Shown here piece by piece: positions 25,037 through 36,806 of a stretch of 64,000 bases of DNA. Location of the stretch: contig NC_061815.1 in assembly GCF_021462225.1 (NCBI RefSeq), forward strand, positions 48,423,873 to 48,487,872, given 5' to 3'. Each line of letters begins with the position of its first letter. The first letter of the stretch is position 1. Position numbers and translations under genes: made by a program. The DNA is from Girardinichthys multiradiatus (Eukaryota; Chordata; Actinopteri; Cyprinodontiformes; Goodeidae). Under the pieces are notes generated by a model. That model made no database searches, was not told the DNA's origin, and saw only the letters and a program-made list of their open reading frames with translations.

Positions 25037-25628
25037 AGCACCGGCGCCTCCCAGGGGTGTGCTCTCCAATCCTCCAATCCTCTTCTTCATGTACACCAAT
25101 GACTGCACCTAAGCGGACCGGTCTCCTAAAGTTTGCAGATGAGCCACTGTTACTGGTCTGGTCCAGGACAGTGACGAGTCTGCCTACAAACAGGAGGTGG
25201 ATCGTCTGGTTTACTGATAAGGCCAGAACCACCTGGAGCTTAGCCTGCCGAGGCAGTTCAGATTACAGTAGACTTCTGGAGATCTCCGCCCTAAAGTGCA
25301 ACCCCTCACCATCCTCAACAGCACTGTGTCTACTGTGGATCACTTCCAGTTCCTAGAAATCACCCTTTCTCAGGACTTGAGATGGTCCTCACACATAGAC
25401 AGTGTTCAAAGACAGTGTGGATGAGCCAAACCACACTAAGACAGACGAAGACTGTACTTCCTGTGGCAACTCCAGAAGTACAACCTTCCACAAGATCTGC
25501 TGGTCACCTTCTACGTTATCATTATTCAGTCTGTCCTGTCTTCATCTGTCTAAGTGTGGTTTGGCTCATCCACAAAACAGGACAGGTCCAGACTACAATG
25601 AACAATCAGGTCTGCAGAGAGGATAGCT
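25037..25628 (+). pseudogene. LINE reverse transcriptase relic (L2/CR1/Rex1-type)
   Basis: A decayed stretch of a non-LTR retrotransposon reverse transcriptase. Conceptual translation gives, across frames, STGASQGC (family motif TGAPQGCVLSP), then LLKFADE at about 25125-25145 where the catalytic FADD box should be, then after a frameshift GLVQDSDESAYKQEVDRL, later IHKTGQ or SSTKQD-like words near 25570. The second catalytic aspartate codon of the FADD box reads E, and several frameshifts and stops follow. The N-terminal endonuclease, the first part of the RT and the 3' tail are missing, consistent with 5' truncation and decay. Group assignment is from recalled motifs and could be another member of the same clade. 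Confidence 0.75.
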
Positions 25629-27477
25629 TGTAGCTAGCTGTCATTCTAGAACAGCCTTACCTTAACCAGCGATGATTGGGGTTCCTTCAGTTTAGACACC
25701 AAGACTGCTTTTCTCAACTAGAATACAATATTTCCAAACAAGATTATTACAATTAGGCAGGGTCCAGTTTTTTGTATTGGGGTGTTCATACTTTACACTC
25801 TTAAAACCAGTAAAACTTCACATTATACTGTTCCCGGGGCTTAAAATAGCATAGAGTAACACATTGATGACCCTCCCCAACCTGCTGCTGCTGTTGCATA
25901 CTGCCAATCGGTGGAAAACGTCTCCAGCACTTACAAGAAAGATAAATTCAACTGTTTGAAAATATTTCTGATCACAGAAAACACTGACAAACATGATGTT
26001 ACAATTAGAGGAGTGTCAGCTAACACTGTCATTAAGGCTCTTTTAACTTTAATTTCAACTAGAGTTGCCAAACTACATGTAGCCTGTCTGTTAAGTAGCT
26101 ATTTAAAGGCTGACTAACAGATAGTGGGAGTAATTAAGCAGCTAACATCAGATTATTGTACTTGTGTTGCTCTATCAAGAGCAGCACAACAAAAGGTATA
26201 ATACTCTGCACAAAAAGTGCATTTATCTAAAAACTACAACTAAATTTATACTAGTGGTTAGGTTTATGTAATAAAATCTAAATAAATGTTAAAGATAACA
26301 TTTTCATACTTGTAATTGGAAGCAGGAGAAAAGAATGCTGTTTTTTGGTTTTAGATAACAGTGGATATTTTCTTATCATGTTATATATTTTTGTGTTAAT
26401 ACCATGATAACATGAATCCGTGTGTATCTCATACTGGCTCATTCACAATACTAGTTTGGTTTAATTCTAAACAGAAATTCACACATTTTTTATTTGCATA
26501 AACAAACAAATAACCTGGAAACTGGTTGTTTTTAAGCTTGTTCACTTGGCACTTCACATCTTATCTTCTTTCTAATATTCTGGCTCTATTGTAAAGTGGC
26601 TGACTCGCCTGGTGCAGCTGAAAAATGGCATGTCAGATGATGTATAGTGTGAATTGTGCCTCTTTTCCATCTTCTTTGGGCATTCCTGCTATGGTTTATG
26701 TGTGAGTATAAATGAGGCTGAGTGAGAAAGAAAGACACCATAAAATGCTTAAATATTAAGTGCTTTATCTAATAGGGTGCTGTATAGTAACATACAAACT
26801 AAATATTCCCACAGTGTATAAATAAAAGGTCATTGGTAGAAGGTTACAGACCTGATTCAGTTTTGCTTGCTGCTGCTGCTGCTGCAAAAAAAAAACAATC
26901 CATACAAAGGTGGCATAAAAGGAATCATATCACCAGTGGTGTTCATCTGCTGCAACATAAGCTGGTTAAAAAAAAGTTGCCTTCTGCTTTCGAAGCAAAG
27001 AAAACTGGGTTTGTCATTCAATGTCAGCCTGCTTAGCATTTAGCTAAATTCTGCTATGAAAACTAGACAGATAGTTCTGTCTTTTCATGGACCGTTCATC
27101 GTGTGCCTGCAGCAGGAAATTCTTTGCATTTTTCTTGTGTGGATATGCAAATCAATTTCTCCCAGAGACTAAAGCTTATGACAGGTCCAAGGATGGCATG
27201 AGCAAAAATGACCTCTAGCATCTTAAAGGCATAGTTCATAGTTTGTTTAGTAAATATCCAGTATGGTGCATGGAGGCTGAGAAGGTCTGACAGGCCTTTG
27301 TCTGAGAAGGTACTAGAAATAAGCAAAATCTATACAGTTGTGTTACTTGTTTCGGGATGGAAGAACGTTGCTTAAGTCTCTCCTAGCCTTTAGTTTCAGC
27401 CTCCAGTATGTGCCTAATTTGGATTTATTCTACATGTCAACACTAGGCCAGTTATCCACTGCAGGTAGGATATTAAT
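25629..27477. other. AT-rich stretch, no gene seen
   Basis: No gene is recognised. A CTG run of about five units lies near 26869-26885. Open frames on both strands at 26833-27039 overlap and are incidental. Confidence 0.5.
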
Positions 27478-27512
27478 TTTTTAGGAAGCTTCTAACAGAA
27501 GCTTCCTAAAAA
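27478..27512. repeat. Perfect short inverted repeat (hairpin)
   Basis: TTTTTAGGAAGCTTCT at 27478-27493 is perfectly complementary to 27497-27512 across a 3-base spacer (AAC), giving a 16-bp stem. The stem is too short for an ordinary microRNA precursor. Origin unknown. Confidence 0.95.
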
Positions 27513-29289
27513 TCCTGCGCCATCTCTTTAATGTGATGGCTGTTTTATGAACCTGGAAACAGCGGTCAGATTTACTATAAACAATTATTTACATAGATGT
27601 CTGTGGTTTTCTGCACTGAAGATCTTGATAAGATGCTAGCATGCAGATGAACCTCTATATTTATTTTAGATTTTAACACTACATAACTTTAATTTAAATT
27701 GTTACTTTGACCACATATTCTTACCAGTTTCATTTTGCTGTTTGTTTTTCACTCGGAGATCATTAGTGCATCCCATTATGTGTCCATGTGTCCATGATCA
27801 TATACTTCGGTATAAAGCATGTAATGCAAACATGACAGCTGTATAAATTAGCATTTGCAAAAAGCTATCATGGTTTTGATGCTAAAAATAACAGATTCAA
27901 TGAAAACTAAAAATATTCAGTGAAACACAAAGACAAGTTTTGTAGCTTTTTAGGGGCCTAACTTATTTTTAATTTAATGGGGGTTTGTTTCTACCAAATC
28001 TGTAATCAGCATACAAATTAACAATGTAAAGTTTTGGGATTTTGTATTTCCTCCAGCCCTGAGAACTGAGATGCTTCAAAACTCTGGTAACAAGATTGAT
28101 CTACAGGCTGCAGAAATAACACAAATTCATCAACATATTGAGAAAGTTTTCTTTTTAAAGGAAGTGAAAGAGGAAAATTACAGCTGATGATGTCTCTGTT
28201 CACATATTTTATTCTCTAAGGAAAGTCTAATGTTTTGTATGATTTATTATATTTCTTCACGAAAGAAACATAATCACACTTAACGGGTCGCTTAAGCTGA
28301 GTTGCATAGGTTGATTCAATGGCTTCTTGTCAGATATGAACACTGTCACAGGGGAGGTATCTCTTGCTCTTCAGATTGTATAAATGAAGGACTTGAGAGT
28401 CTTTATTTCTCTGATCCCATGGCTTCCTGAAATTACCAGCTTAAACATTGTTCTGCTGTTCTCCGTCTTCCCACAGGAGACTTTCCATCCCATCCCAGAC
28501 ACCGAACGAGCTAGCCTAAGCCTCGCTAAGTCACTCTTAGCTCCACCGCCACAGCTTGTGTGAGCTAATTCATGCTGAATAAGACCATGTTAATCTGGGG
28601 TTTACAACGGGACTAAGTAACTTCATTTCTATCCTCTGTTAACCTGAAGTTACTGCAATGGCCAACTGGACTCAATGATGAAGGCTTTTTCTTGTTACTG
28701 TTCCCAAGACAAGGCACACACGTGTGTTTTTCCAAAAATAAGACGTCATATCTGACAACTTGTTTTATTTCTGTTCTCTTGGAAACAGATACATGCCATC
28801 AACATATTGCATTCGAGATTTCTTCTTCTCGTCACTTGAAAAAGCAGCAGCTTTGCCCTTTATGGTCTGCCAGAATAATATGTGTTTGCCTCAGTTCTTT
28901 TTCAAACCTTTGGAAGAATATTATTTTGTATTATTTTTAACACAAAAAGCAGTCATTAAATATATATATTCTGATAAGGCTAACACAGTGACCTTATAAG
29001 CAGCAGCTTTATGATCTATCACAAAGACAAAAAATTATTTGTTTTATTTTTAAGGCCGTTAAAATAAAAAAGGATAATGCAATAATATTAATGATAATAA
29101 TATTAATAATAATACAATAATCTACATCTGATTAATTAGGGTTAATTTTTATTTTAGTCTTTATCCCAAAAATGGAAGACATATTAAAACAGTAAAATCC
29201 AAGAAAACACCAGTTTGAAAAAATCCACCAGCACACAAAAAACTAATCCTGACAAAGTGTCTGACATTACTCAAAGTACAACCATAAAG
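27513..29289. other. AT-rich stretch, no gene seen
   Basis: No recognised gene or full repeat. Overlapping plus-strand frames at 28692-28999 lack domain similarity. 29060-29130 is a low-complexity AATAAT region. Confidence 0.5.
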
Positions 29290-29660
29290 GCAGTTATCAA
29301 AGGCAAAGTGTGGAGTACAGTCAGAGAACACCCTGCCTGCTGCTGCGTATCTCTACGCTCTTCAGTTCGGGTGAATGCTTTCCACAGAGAGATGGGGAGG
29401 CAGATAAGCTGGGTCTCAGCCACGGTGTGTATGGGGTGTGGAGCCTCTTGTGACTGGACAGTGTCAGATGGGGTCAGCAGGCAGGGCCGGCCGGCGGGTT
29501 CAGCAGGAATGCAGTCGTCTTATCAGTTAAAAAGGAGCTCTAGAGCGTCTGAAAAAAAGCAAATGTCTCCGCAGAATGACAAAGATATTTGTCTTGTCCT
29601 GCTTTGCTCTGGTTGGCAGATTTAAAGCTGGTCTGGAGATAGCAAGTATTTCAACTGTCA
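29290..29660. promoter_or_regulatory. Candidate regulatory block, GC-richer
   Basis: GC rises sharply between AT-rich flanks, with a GATA-type CTTATCAGTT near 29518-29527 and a GGCCGGCCGG palindromic GC patch near 29486-29495. A 136-codon plus-strand frame crosses it, but its translation has no recognisable domain and its start lies in low-complexity AT DNA. Confidence 0.27.
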
Positions 29661-30949
29661 TGGAGGGTGTGATTTAAGACACGCTTCCTTTTTATCCCCT
29701 CGGCCTCCATCTCTACTAATGTTTCATAGTCTAATAAGATACAAACATTAAAATGTATTGTTAACCAACAATTACAATAGTGGAGGATGCTCCACCTTTT
29801 ATATAATTCTGATCATATTAGAATCAATCAGAATTATGGCTGCCACTAATGAATTTTATTACGTAATACTTTAAAGTACATGTATAAAATGAAGCCCTTG
29901 TTATTTTGTTAATTCAAAAATTAACAGCCGGAGTACTCTATTTGTCATATATGATGAGACTGAAGAGGAAATAATAGCCCTTAATTCAGACATCAGTGTA
30001 TCTCCAAAAGGACACTGATATGTTTATTTAAATGTAATAAAAGACCTTGAGACACTCCATGTAATGTTCAAATGACCTGTATTTAGTAACTCTATGTATT
30101 ATTTATGATTATGTCTGGTTAAAATACGATTAATTTAGATACTAAAATCATCTACACAATTAGTTGTCATTAACACAAACAGGGAGTTAATAAGTCAAAC
30201 TAACATCTGAATGTCTGCAGACAGAAAACCTTTCTATATTAACACGCTGCAGACAGGAGCTTTAAAAAAAGAAATGGAACATGTAGTGTGGTTTTGTTGT
30301 TACTATGGGTTCATCAGTAGCTTCTGGGTGTCGTCTCTTCAGATTCTCACCCGGTTGGTGTTATAATAATTAGAATATTTATAAAAACACATCTCCACTA
30401 AAAATATTAATGTTGGTAGATTATTGTAGTCGACGACCTTGATGACCTTGACTAAATAATTTCATTTTGATGCAAACTGATCTTAAGGAATCATGCTGTG
30501 GATGCTGCGTGATTCAGAGAACTGAAAGCGTTTACAGAACAGGTTAAATCTCTGATTTCTGGTGGTGGAGTTCCTGTTTTCGGATTGTTTTGTGCAGATC
30601 ATATCTGATCATTTAATATTAAACTTTACAGAGCATCTTGGATAGCCACTTGAATCTTTACATTTTACTTTTATGACATTTCTTTCTTTGTCTCTCATTT
30701 GAGGTAAACTCAAACACCAACTATTAGGATTTTTGAGTTAAGATTTTGGTCAATTTGTGTTTATCATAAATGTATAATTGTTTCTGTATATTTTTACTCA
30801 GTTTTACCCCAAATGCCAGAAAAACATTTGAAAGCACCAAATAAACTAAATAAAATGTTTAAAACAGCTTACACTGAGCTGGTAGGAGCAAAGAGAAAGT
30901 CTTTGTTTTCTTGAAGAATTCTGCAGGATTTTCCATCAGCTGTGAAGTT
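29661..30949. other. AT-rich stretch, no gene seen
   Basis: Nothing recognised. Confidence 0.55.
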
Positions 30950-30986
30950 GCTGAACTCAGAATGCCTTTTTCACCACTGCCATTTC

Positions 30987-31625
30987 TCATCTCCTAATCC
31001 CCGGCTCTGTCTCCTTCTCTCCTGCTTGGAAAGCCGGACCAATCAAACACCTCAACGGGGAGAGTGATAGGGAGCTGGATGAACCAATTACTGTGGCAAC
31101 GGCTAAAACCCTCCCTGCAAACAGCCATGTCACTAAGTCAGAAACTTGTTGCTCAGTGGGAAGCAAGTACAGATGGATTAACGCTGCCTGAAGCAGGCAC
31201 AAAGGCCTACATGGCAGGGGACTGTGACCCGATGAGAAGGGGTCTGAACCCCTCCATGTGAACCTGATAAAAACCCCCCATAACAAGGTAAACCAGAGCT
31301 CCAACATGCTGAGCTGACCAGAAACTTCGCGCTGCAAGGACTGGTGCTGTGATACATTCTGTTGGTCATGACCTCCTCTCCATAGCGCTAAGAGGTTGAC
31401 AAACCAAAAGTAAATCCTCCAGCTCAAACAGAGCAGACTTATATATAGACTCAGTCTGCTCTCTGCTTTAAACTCCTCACTGCTCGAATAGAATGGGGCA
31501 TGTGTGAGTCCAGGACAAACAAATGTGTGTTTTTGTGGCAACAGTACCAGCTGCACCTGCATTGGATCAGACTGATGTGGAGGCAACAAAATGAGGTCAT
31601 TTCTCACACATACTTTGTGCTCCAA
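30987..31625 (-). CDS. Unassigned 212-codon open frame, probably not a real gene
   Basis: This is the second longest uninterrupted ATG frame in the window. The translation shows no domain I recognise. It has an internal hydrophobic stretch (residues about 60-80, ISLLCLSWRIYFWFVNLLALW) and a serine/leucine-rich end. The underlying DNA is GC-richer than its surroundings, which lowers stop frequency, and a frame of this length could arise by chance in 64 kb. The same DNA carries two CCAAT boxes (31039-31043 and 31084-31088) and a TATATATA near 31440, so it may be regulatory instead. No repeat family is recognised. I list it only because it is long; expression or cross-species evidence is lacking. 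Confidence 0.12.
   Translation of the reverse strand: MEHKVCVRNDLILLPPHQSDPMQVQLVLLPQKHTFVCPGLTHAPFYSSSEEFKAESRLSLYISLLCLSWRIYFWFVNLLALWRGGHDQQNVSQHQSLQREVSGQLSMLELWFTLLWGVFIRFTWRGSDPFSSGHSPLPCRPLCLLQAALIHLYLLPTEQQVSDLVTWLFAGRVLAVATVIGSSSSLSLSPLRCLIGPAFQAGEKETEPGIRR
31030..31115. promoter_or_regulatory. Tandem CCAAT boxes, candidate promoter
   Basis: Two CCAAT pentamers 45 bp apart on the plus strand (31039 and 31084) sit in a moderately GC-rich block, the second followed at 31093-31103 by TGGCAACGGC, a partial X-box-like half site. NF-Y sites in tandem are typical of TATA-less promoters, but no transcript is known here. Confidence 0.22.
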
Positions 31626-32262
31626 AATCAGGAAGTGGAAAGAAGTTTACTTGAGTGAATCAGTTGTAAACTACAGTAAACTCCACTGCATTTTGTGATG
31701 ATGGCAGTCAATATTATAAATCCCCCAACATTTAAACACAGTTCATGTATAACTGTCTGTCAGCAACAACGAAGGGAAACTTTCACAGTAAATGTAAAGC
31801 TATCACCCAGTGATTCAAAGAGCGATGAAAAAAGTTACTTATGACTGTATACGAACATTTTGATGCTTCATTTCAAATGTATTTCTGCAAGAACATTATT
31901 CTCTGTCAGGATCTGGGTTGTGTTTGTGTTTTTGTGCTTGCTTCATGTGTTCATTTTCACTGTTTGTGTAGCTGCTGAACTACTGACTATGTAAATCCAG
32001 ACGCCCATACTAGTTTTGAATAACCCATTTGGTGAACAATAAAGTCCTTAAATGATTATTGAGCACTTGTTTAGATTAGGTTTTTTACATGTCATGCCAA
32101 CTAATTTATATCGTGCATATATGGATTTTTTTTTTCATGGATGTAATTTATATTGAATTTTATATTTATTGAATATGAATATTGACTGAAAATGATTGTT
32201 TGAAATTATTTATAGTGCAAAGAGTACCATTTATTGAATTTGTGCGTACATTGGAATGTTTT

Positions 32263-32299
<37 letters not shown>

Positions 32300-32729
32300 T
32301 AAGAGGCTCCTTGCAGCCAGCGAACAATTTGTCCCCATTCTGATCTGACTTATGTAAGTCCATGACCTGCACAGCACCAAGCCCTTTATAATTAACTTGT
32401 GTGGGACCTCTAACCAACTCCAGCTTAGGGTGGATGAACTGAAGAGTGTGGGTCTATCAATTAAAGAACTGTGGGATTGATTGATTAATTATGTTTTTGT
32501 TTTTCTCTTGAACATTTTATATGGCCATTCGGATGTTTTCACTGATGTTGTAAATATGTATATAATTTTTCTCACTATAAATACAAGGCACTTGCAACTG
32601 CATACTTCTAGTCTGTCTGCTCCTTCATGAGTCGTATCTATCTTCTGAGAAAAACTATCCCATTGACCTTATTGGTCGCCATCCATTTACATTGATTTAA
32701 AATATAGTATACTGTTATCTTTACAGAAA
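31626..32729. other. AT-rich stretch with a TA array, no gene seen
   Basis: No gene recognised. 32298-32640 is more complex and may be a decayed retroelement piece, but I cannot place it. Confidence 0.5.
32269..32297. repeat. AT dinucleotide microsatellite
   Basis: About 14 AT units. Confidence 0.95.
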
Positions 32730-33480
32730 TGCTACACGGTGCTGGAGCTTTCAGGTGTTCTGGGTGATAGGTGCTACTTCCATTGATTGCTCTGATGAGT
32801 ACTTAAGCAGGAGGCTGCCAGCACTTCGTTGCCAGAGTGTTTTGCCACCAGTGGTACAAGCGTGAGCCAAACATTAAGTTTTTGCTTTGTTCTTTGACCT
32901 CGTGTAACTTTGTCTTTGCTCTTTTTGCAGATTTAGAAAACCTAAGCTTTGGATCTATGTCACTGTGTACTGACTACGTCTTCGGAAATTACTCTGGATG
33001 ATGAAGCCTATCGATGCTTTGTGGATTTCATATCCTATCTCCTGTCTTCGTTTGGATTCACATCAAGCTGGCAGTTTCCTGCTCCCGTCATCTCCTGGAC
33101 CAAACTGTAAGCGTAACCTGTCCACCCTCCGACGTAAACACCTGCACACCAAACTCATTCCTGTCCGCTCCGAACTCACACTGAACAGCACCCAAGGAAC
33201 CTCCTACAGACTCACCTTTGTCTAACATGGATCCTGAATCTCTCTACCCCTGGCGACCTGACCACAGCTACTTAGTAAGCAGAACTATCGATCATTAGTT
33301 TATTGTTCTTACTTTCATTAGCTTTTCAATTCCCTATTCTCACTCATTCTCTTCCCCTTTTTCCATACAGTTGGAGTTTCGATCATTACATTCCTAATTA
33401 TCTTCCTTTAAATAAATAACCTTTTACTGATTTTGTTCAGAGTGTTTCTCTGTATGTGGGTCAGATCTATTGCAAAAACA
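32730..33480 (+). repeat. Gene-like dispersed repeat with splice and poly(A) signals
   Basis: The segment resembles a repeat I recall from cyprinodontiform fish genomes (phrases such as 'gactacgtcttcggaaatt' near 32972 and 'ctggcgacctgaccacag' near 33250). It has transcript-like signals in order: a polypyrimidine tract ending in CAG at 32928-32930, donor-like GTAAGC at 33107 and at 33275, an acceptor-like tract ending CAG at 33368-33370, and AATAAA at 33411-33416. Only short open frames are present. It could be part of an LTR or other retroelement transcript, or a non-coding transcript derived from it. Confidence 0.4.
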
Positions 33481-33565
33481 ATGACATTCTCCTACTTTCT
33501 GCAAACATGTATTAAAAATAGAAACTGATTGCTGTGTTTGAGTTCGCTTCTCTAAGTGTTAAAAT

Positions 33566-33568
33566 TAT

Positions 33569-33617
<49 letters not shown>
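33566..33617. repeat. AT dinucleotide microsatellite, one interruption
   Basis: AT array with a single AAA interruption near 33581. Confidence 0.95.
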
Positions 33618-33621
<4 letters not shown>

Positions 33622-34729
33622 TACAAAGTACTCATTTCAGGATTGAAGTTTTTCACAGATTTTTCTTAAAAATAAAACTTTTGAGTGCAGCACACCTCAT
33701 GCATCTTTTTTTTTGACCGTGTTCTTATTCCTTTCTTTTTAATTTCATAGTAAACATGACCATAAATATCCAATGATTTTTACTCTAAAGCTGACTTAGG
33801 CACATTCATTGATTAAACCTGGTAAAAAAACGGCAAGAGTGGCCAAATATATTGTTATTGTTGATGAAAATACGCAAACATTTAAATTAAGAAATTAAAA
33901 AAGGAAAACAACCAATCTAGACAAATGATTTGAGGTTGTATGCCTTTCAAGATAAATGTCTCATATGTTAAGTAATTTGGATATTTGTTTTCTATGTCAA
34001 TTAGTTTCATATCTGAAAAGAATTGATACCAGGAAAATAGAAAATAAGTCATATCCCTTTTATCATGTTGCTATAATTAGTTACACATTCTGTTAAAACA
34101 ATACAGCTACATTTTATTCATCAGGAAAAAAATCTGCACATTTGGCCTTTGGCTGACCTCAGGAGACTGAACATGTAAACAGGCAGAGAGATGTGTATGT
34201 TACACACATTCTCCCTCAGTCTAATGACCATCAGGAGATAAGCTGGAGGGAGACTCGGTTATATACAAGCTTTATATGCACAGATTGATGTGGACTGAAT
34301 TAGGTTAAGTATCTGAGAGGACTGTGTCTAAGACAATGCTTAAGCTGCCTAAAGGTGTGAGATCTTCATTTATTGCTCATAAATGCTTAATTATGACATT
34401 ATTCTTCTAGTCTAATATCTCATGTTATAACTTTTAGTACATGCAAAGAAAAGACACATCTTTAAAAATGTTTTTACAGAACGTCTCCACTTGGCAAATT
34501 TGCCATATGACTAATTTATTAATATCACTAACAAATACACAGATAATTGTAACAAATACATTTCAAGTCAGAATAGAAGCACAAAAGTTAAAGGCTCCAT
34601 TCTACAATATAGGTTAGATACTGAGTTTCTTCACTTAGTTGTTACAGCCCTGATCCTTTTCCAAAACACTAACAAAAGCATTATGCATGACATTTGGTTT
34701 AACCATCTATCCTGAAGTTTGAAAGTGCC
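33618..34729. other. AT-rich stretch, no gene seen
   Basis: No recognised feature. Confidence 0.55.
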
Positions 34730-35240
34730 ATGTAATTCAGAGGTGTGTTGGTGCTGTTCTGCCATTGCCTCCAGCAGAGCCAACAGCCTGAGAGCGATGA
34801 GCTGCAGAAGCTCCGAGGTTCATCTCGGCGGAGACCAGCGGGGCCTCATCTGTGACTGAGTGGGTGCTAGAACGCCAAGCAGAGAAGTACCAGGTCGCCG
34901 TAAAGGTTAACAAAATCAAGGCAGGGAATTTACGATCGTCCGTGCTTCACAAGCAGTGTCGCCAGCAGCAAGGGAGGGAGTGTAAAAGACAAGAGTGGCT
35001 GAGAGGATTATAGAGTGTGTGTGGGTGTGTGTGCAGATCTTGACGTGTGTTTGTTTGCATTTGCCAGTGAGATTTTCTCCTAGTTTACAAGCAATACATT
35101 GTGACAGAACGATTAGGGACCTTTACTGCGACTAAGTGTTCATTTCACACACTGTTGGGCTTCATGCCCTTGGTTAACTGGCTAGAAGCAGCTGAACCCG
35201 AGCCAACGTGCACGATGGCTTCAGAGGAGGTCAGAGACAA
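34730..35240. other. GC-richer single-copy patch, uncertain
   Basis: 34740-35000 is GC-richer with scattered CpG. A 60-codon minus-strand frame across it shows no known domain. It could be a regulatory element; nothing is decisive. Confidence 0.3.
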
Positions 35241-35729
35241 GTCTATCTATCAGTCTGTCTTTAAGGTTTGGTTAGTAGTAGTTAACCTTTGTGCATTAAA
35301 GCTACATTTTTATCTGAAAACAAACAAATGAAGTGTCAACACAAAACCAGACAGTGGATGTACCAGGCAGCTCTTCATTCTAGTTAAAAATCCCCAAAAC
35401 CTTATAAACCTGATGTTTCGATCATTCAGCCGAGGAAATGTTGCCTTTGCCTGGAGCACATTTTCACTTCCACCTTGTAACGTGTTGATGCTTAGTCAGG
35501 AGCTTTTTAGTGTTATGATTTAATGTACCAGATACCCTTCTGGTGTCATTGTCACATGTCAGGTGCTGATTAACATCTATATGTTGTCTGGCGACAGAGA
35601 CGGCTTTAGGGTGTGTGATGCCATGAGCAAAATAAAACACTTGCTTTTAAACCCATTCCCCAGGAGCCACCAATACCTGGGCATTAACTTCTTAGTTAAA
35701 GCGAGGTTTATTTATGACTATGATTACGA
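35241..35729. other. Spacer before a nested repeat cluster
   Basis: No gene seen. The boundary with LINE-derived DNA at about 35730 is approximate. Confidence 0.45.
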
Positions 35730-35801
35730 AGACACAGCAGAATGCCTTCTCTAGGTCCACAAAACACATATGGACCAGTTAGGCAAACTCCCATTAACCT
35801 T

Positions 35802-36024
35802 CAGGAGTCAAACTTCAGTCCTCGAGGGCCGGTAACCTGCAACTTTTGGATGTTCCTCTGCTTCAACACACCTGAATAAAATAATTATGTCATTAGCAGG
35901 ACTCTGGAGGACTTGACTGCATACTGAGGGGGAAATGCAACCATTTGTTTGTGGTATGCTGGACCAGGCACACATCTAAAAGTTGCAGGACACTGGCCCT
36001 CGAGGACTGGAGTTTGACACCCTG
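35802..36024. mobile_element. hAT-like MITE inserted in a LINE
   Basis: Terminal inverted repeats of about 29-30 bp: left 35802-35830 begins CAGGAGTCAAAC and ends CCTCGAGGGCC; right 35995-36024 is its near complement, ending GTTTGACACCCTG. Subterminal similarity continues inward (TGCAACTTTTGGATG against CATCTAAAAGTTGCA). It matches a very common fish hAT-type MITE of about 225 bp. It has no coding capacity and would need a transposase in trans. The expected 8-bp target duplication is not evident, so the flanks have probably mutated. Confidence 0.8.
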
Positions 36025-36401
36025 CTGTAGAGGGTACAGAGCTGGTCCAGTGTTCCACGGCCGGCACAAAAACCACACTGCTCTTCCTGAAGCTAGACTA
36101 TCGGCCGGACTCTCCTTTCCAATACCCTGGCATAGGCCTTACCAGGGAGGCTGAGGAGTGTGATCACCCTATACAGGAGGTTTCTTCCTGTTAAAAGGGA
36201 GTTTTTCCTCTCCACTGTCGCTACATGCATGCTCAGTATGAGGGATTGCTGCAAAGTCAACACCAATCAATATGCTGGGTTTCCTTAGATAGAAAAACCT
36301 TTTATCCAATTTGAATAAATAACTATCTGATTGCACTGTTCGAATTAATTGGAATGTATGAACCTGACATGAAATCTGTATGATTCGATTCAATTGACTT
36401 A

Positions 36402-36806
36402 GCCCATTTTAAAGTTACCCACCTTTCACACAATGCAACAGGACACAACACTCTCAATTATTTTTACCTCTGCCTTCTTCCCTCTCTGTTGGATGGAGTA
36501 AAGGGGAGTCAGGTTTAGCCTAAACCGGTTCAGTTATGGTTGAGGTTCAAACACAACCTCCATTTCTGCTACCTGTGCGACCCCTTCTCTTTTCCAATGG
36601 TTATAATCAGTCTGACAGAGAGAGGAACCCCAATCATTGTGGTTTTTAGTATAACAGTGGCCACCAGTGGGCTCTAGATGGACAAACTTTATCAAGTTAT
36701 AAGTTTACTTAGTACCCCTACATATAGCTCATTCTAAAATGTCCAAACTCTAACACTCAGTTGTTTAATCTAACCTCCCCAACAACCGCGCACCATTCCA
36801 AACCCT
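36402..36806. other. About 400 bp of foreign DNA inside the tail repeat
   Basis: Compared with the copy at 53620-54086, this segment is extra. I see no inverted repeats, no poly(A) tail and no clear target duplication, so its nature is unknown. It carries the best CTCF-like site in the window. Confidence 0.5.
36658..36676 (+). promoter_or_regulatory. Strong CTCF-like site
   Basis: TGGCCACCAGTGGGCTCTA differs at only two of 19 positions from the commonly quoted vertebrate CTCF consensus as I remember it. It lies on the plus strand inside DNA nested in a repeat. The two mismatches fall in the core (T at position 11, T at position 16), which may reduce affinity. Confidence 0.45.

Noticed and set aside
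27478..27512. MicroRNA precursor
   Set aside because: A 16-bp stem with a 3-base loop is too short for the usual 60-80 base precursor, and the flanks do not extend the pairing.
29215..29625. 136-codon plus-strand frame as a gene
   Set aside because: Starts in low-complexity AT DNA, has no recognisable domain, and its length follows from a GC-rich patch.
34737..34919. Host exon on the minus strand
   Set aside because: No recognisable domain and no splice sites that mark an exon convincingly.
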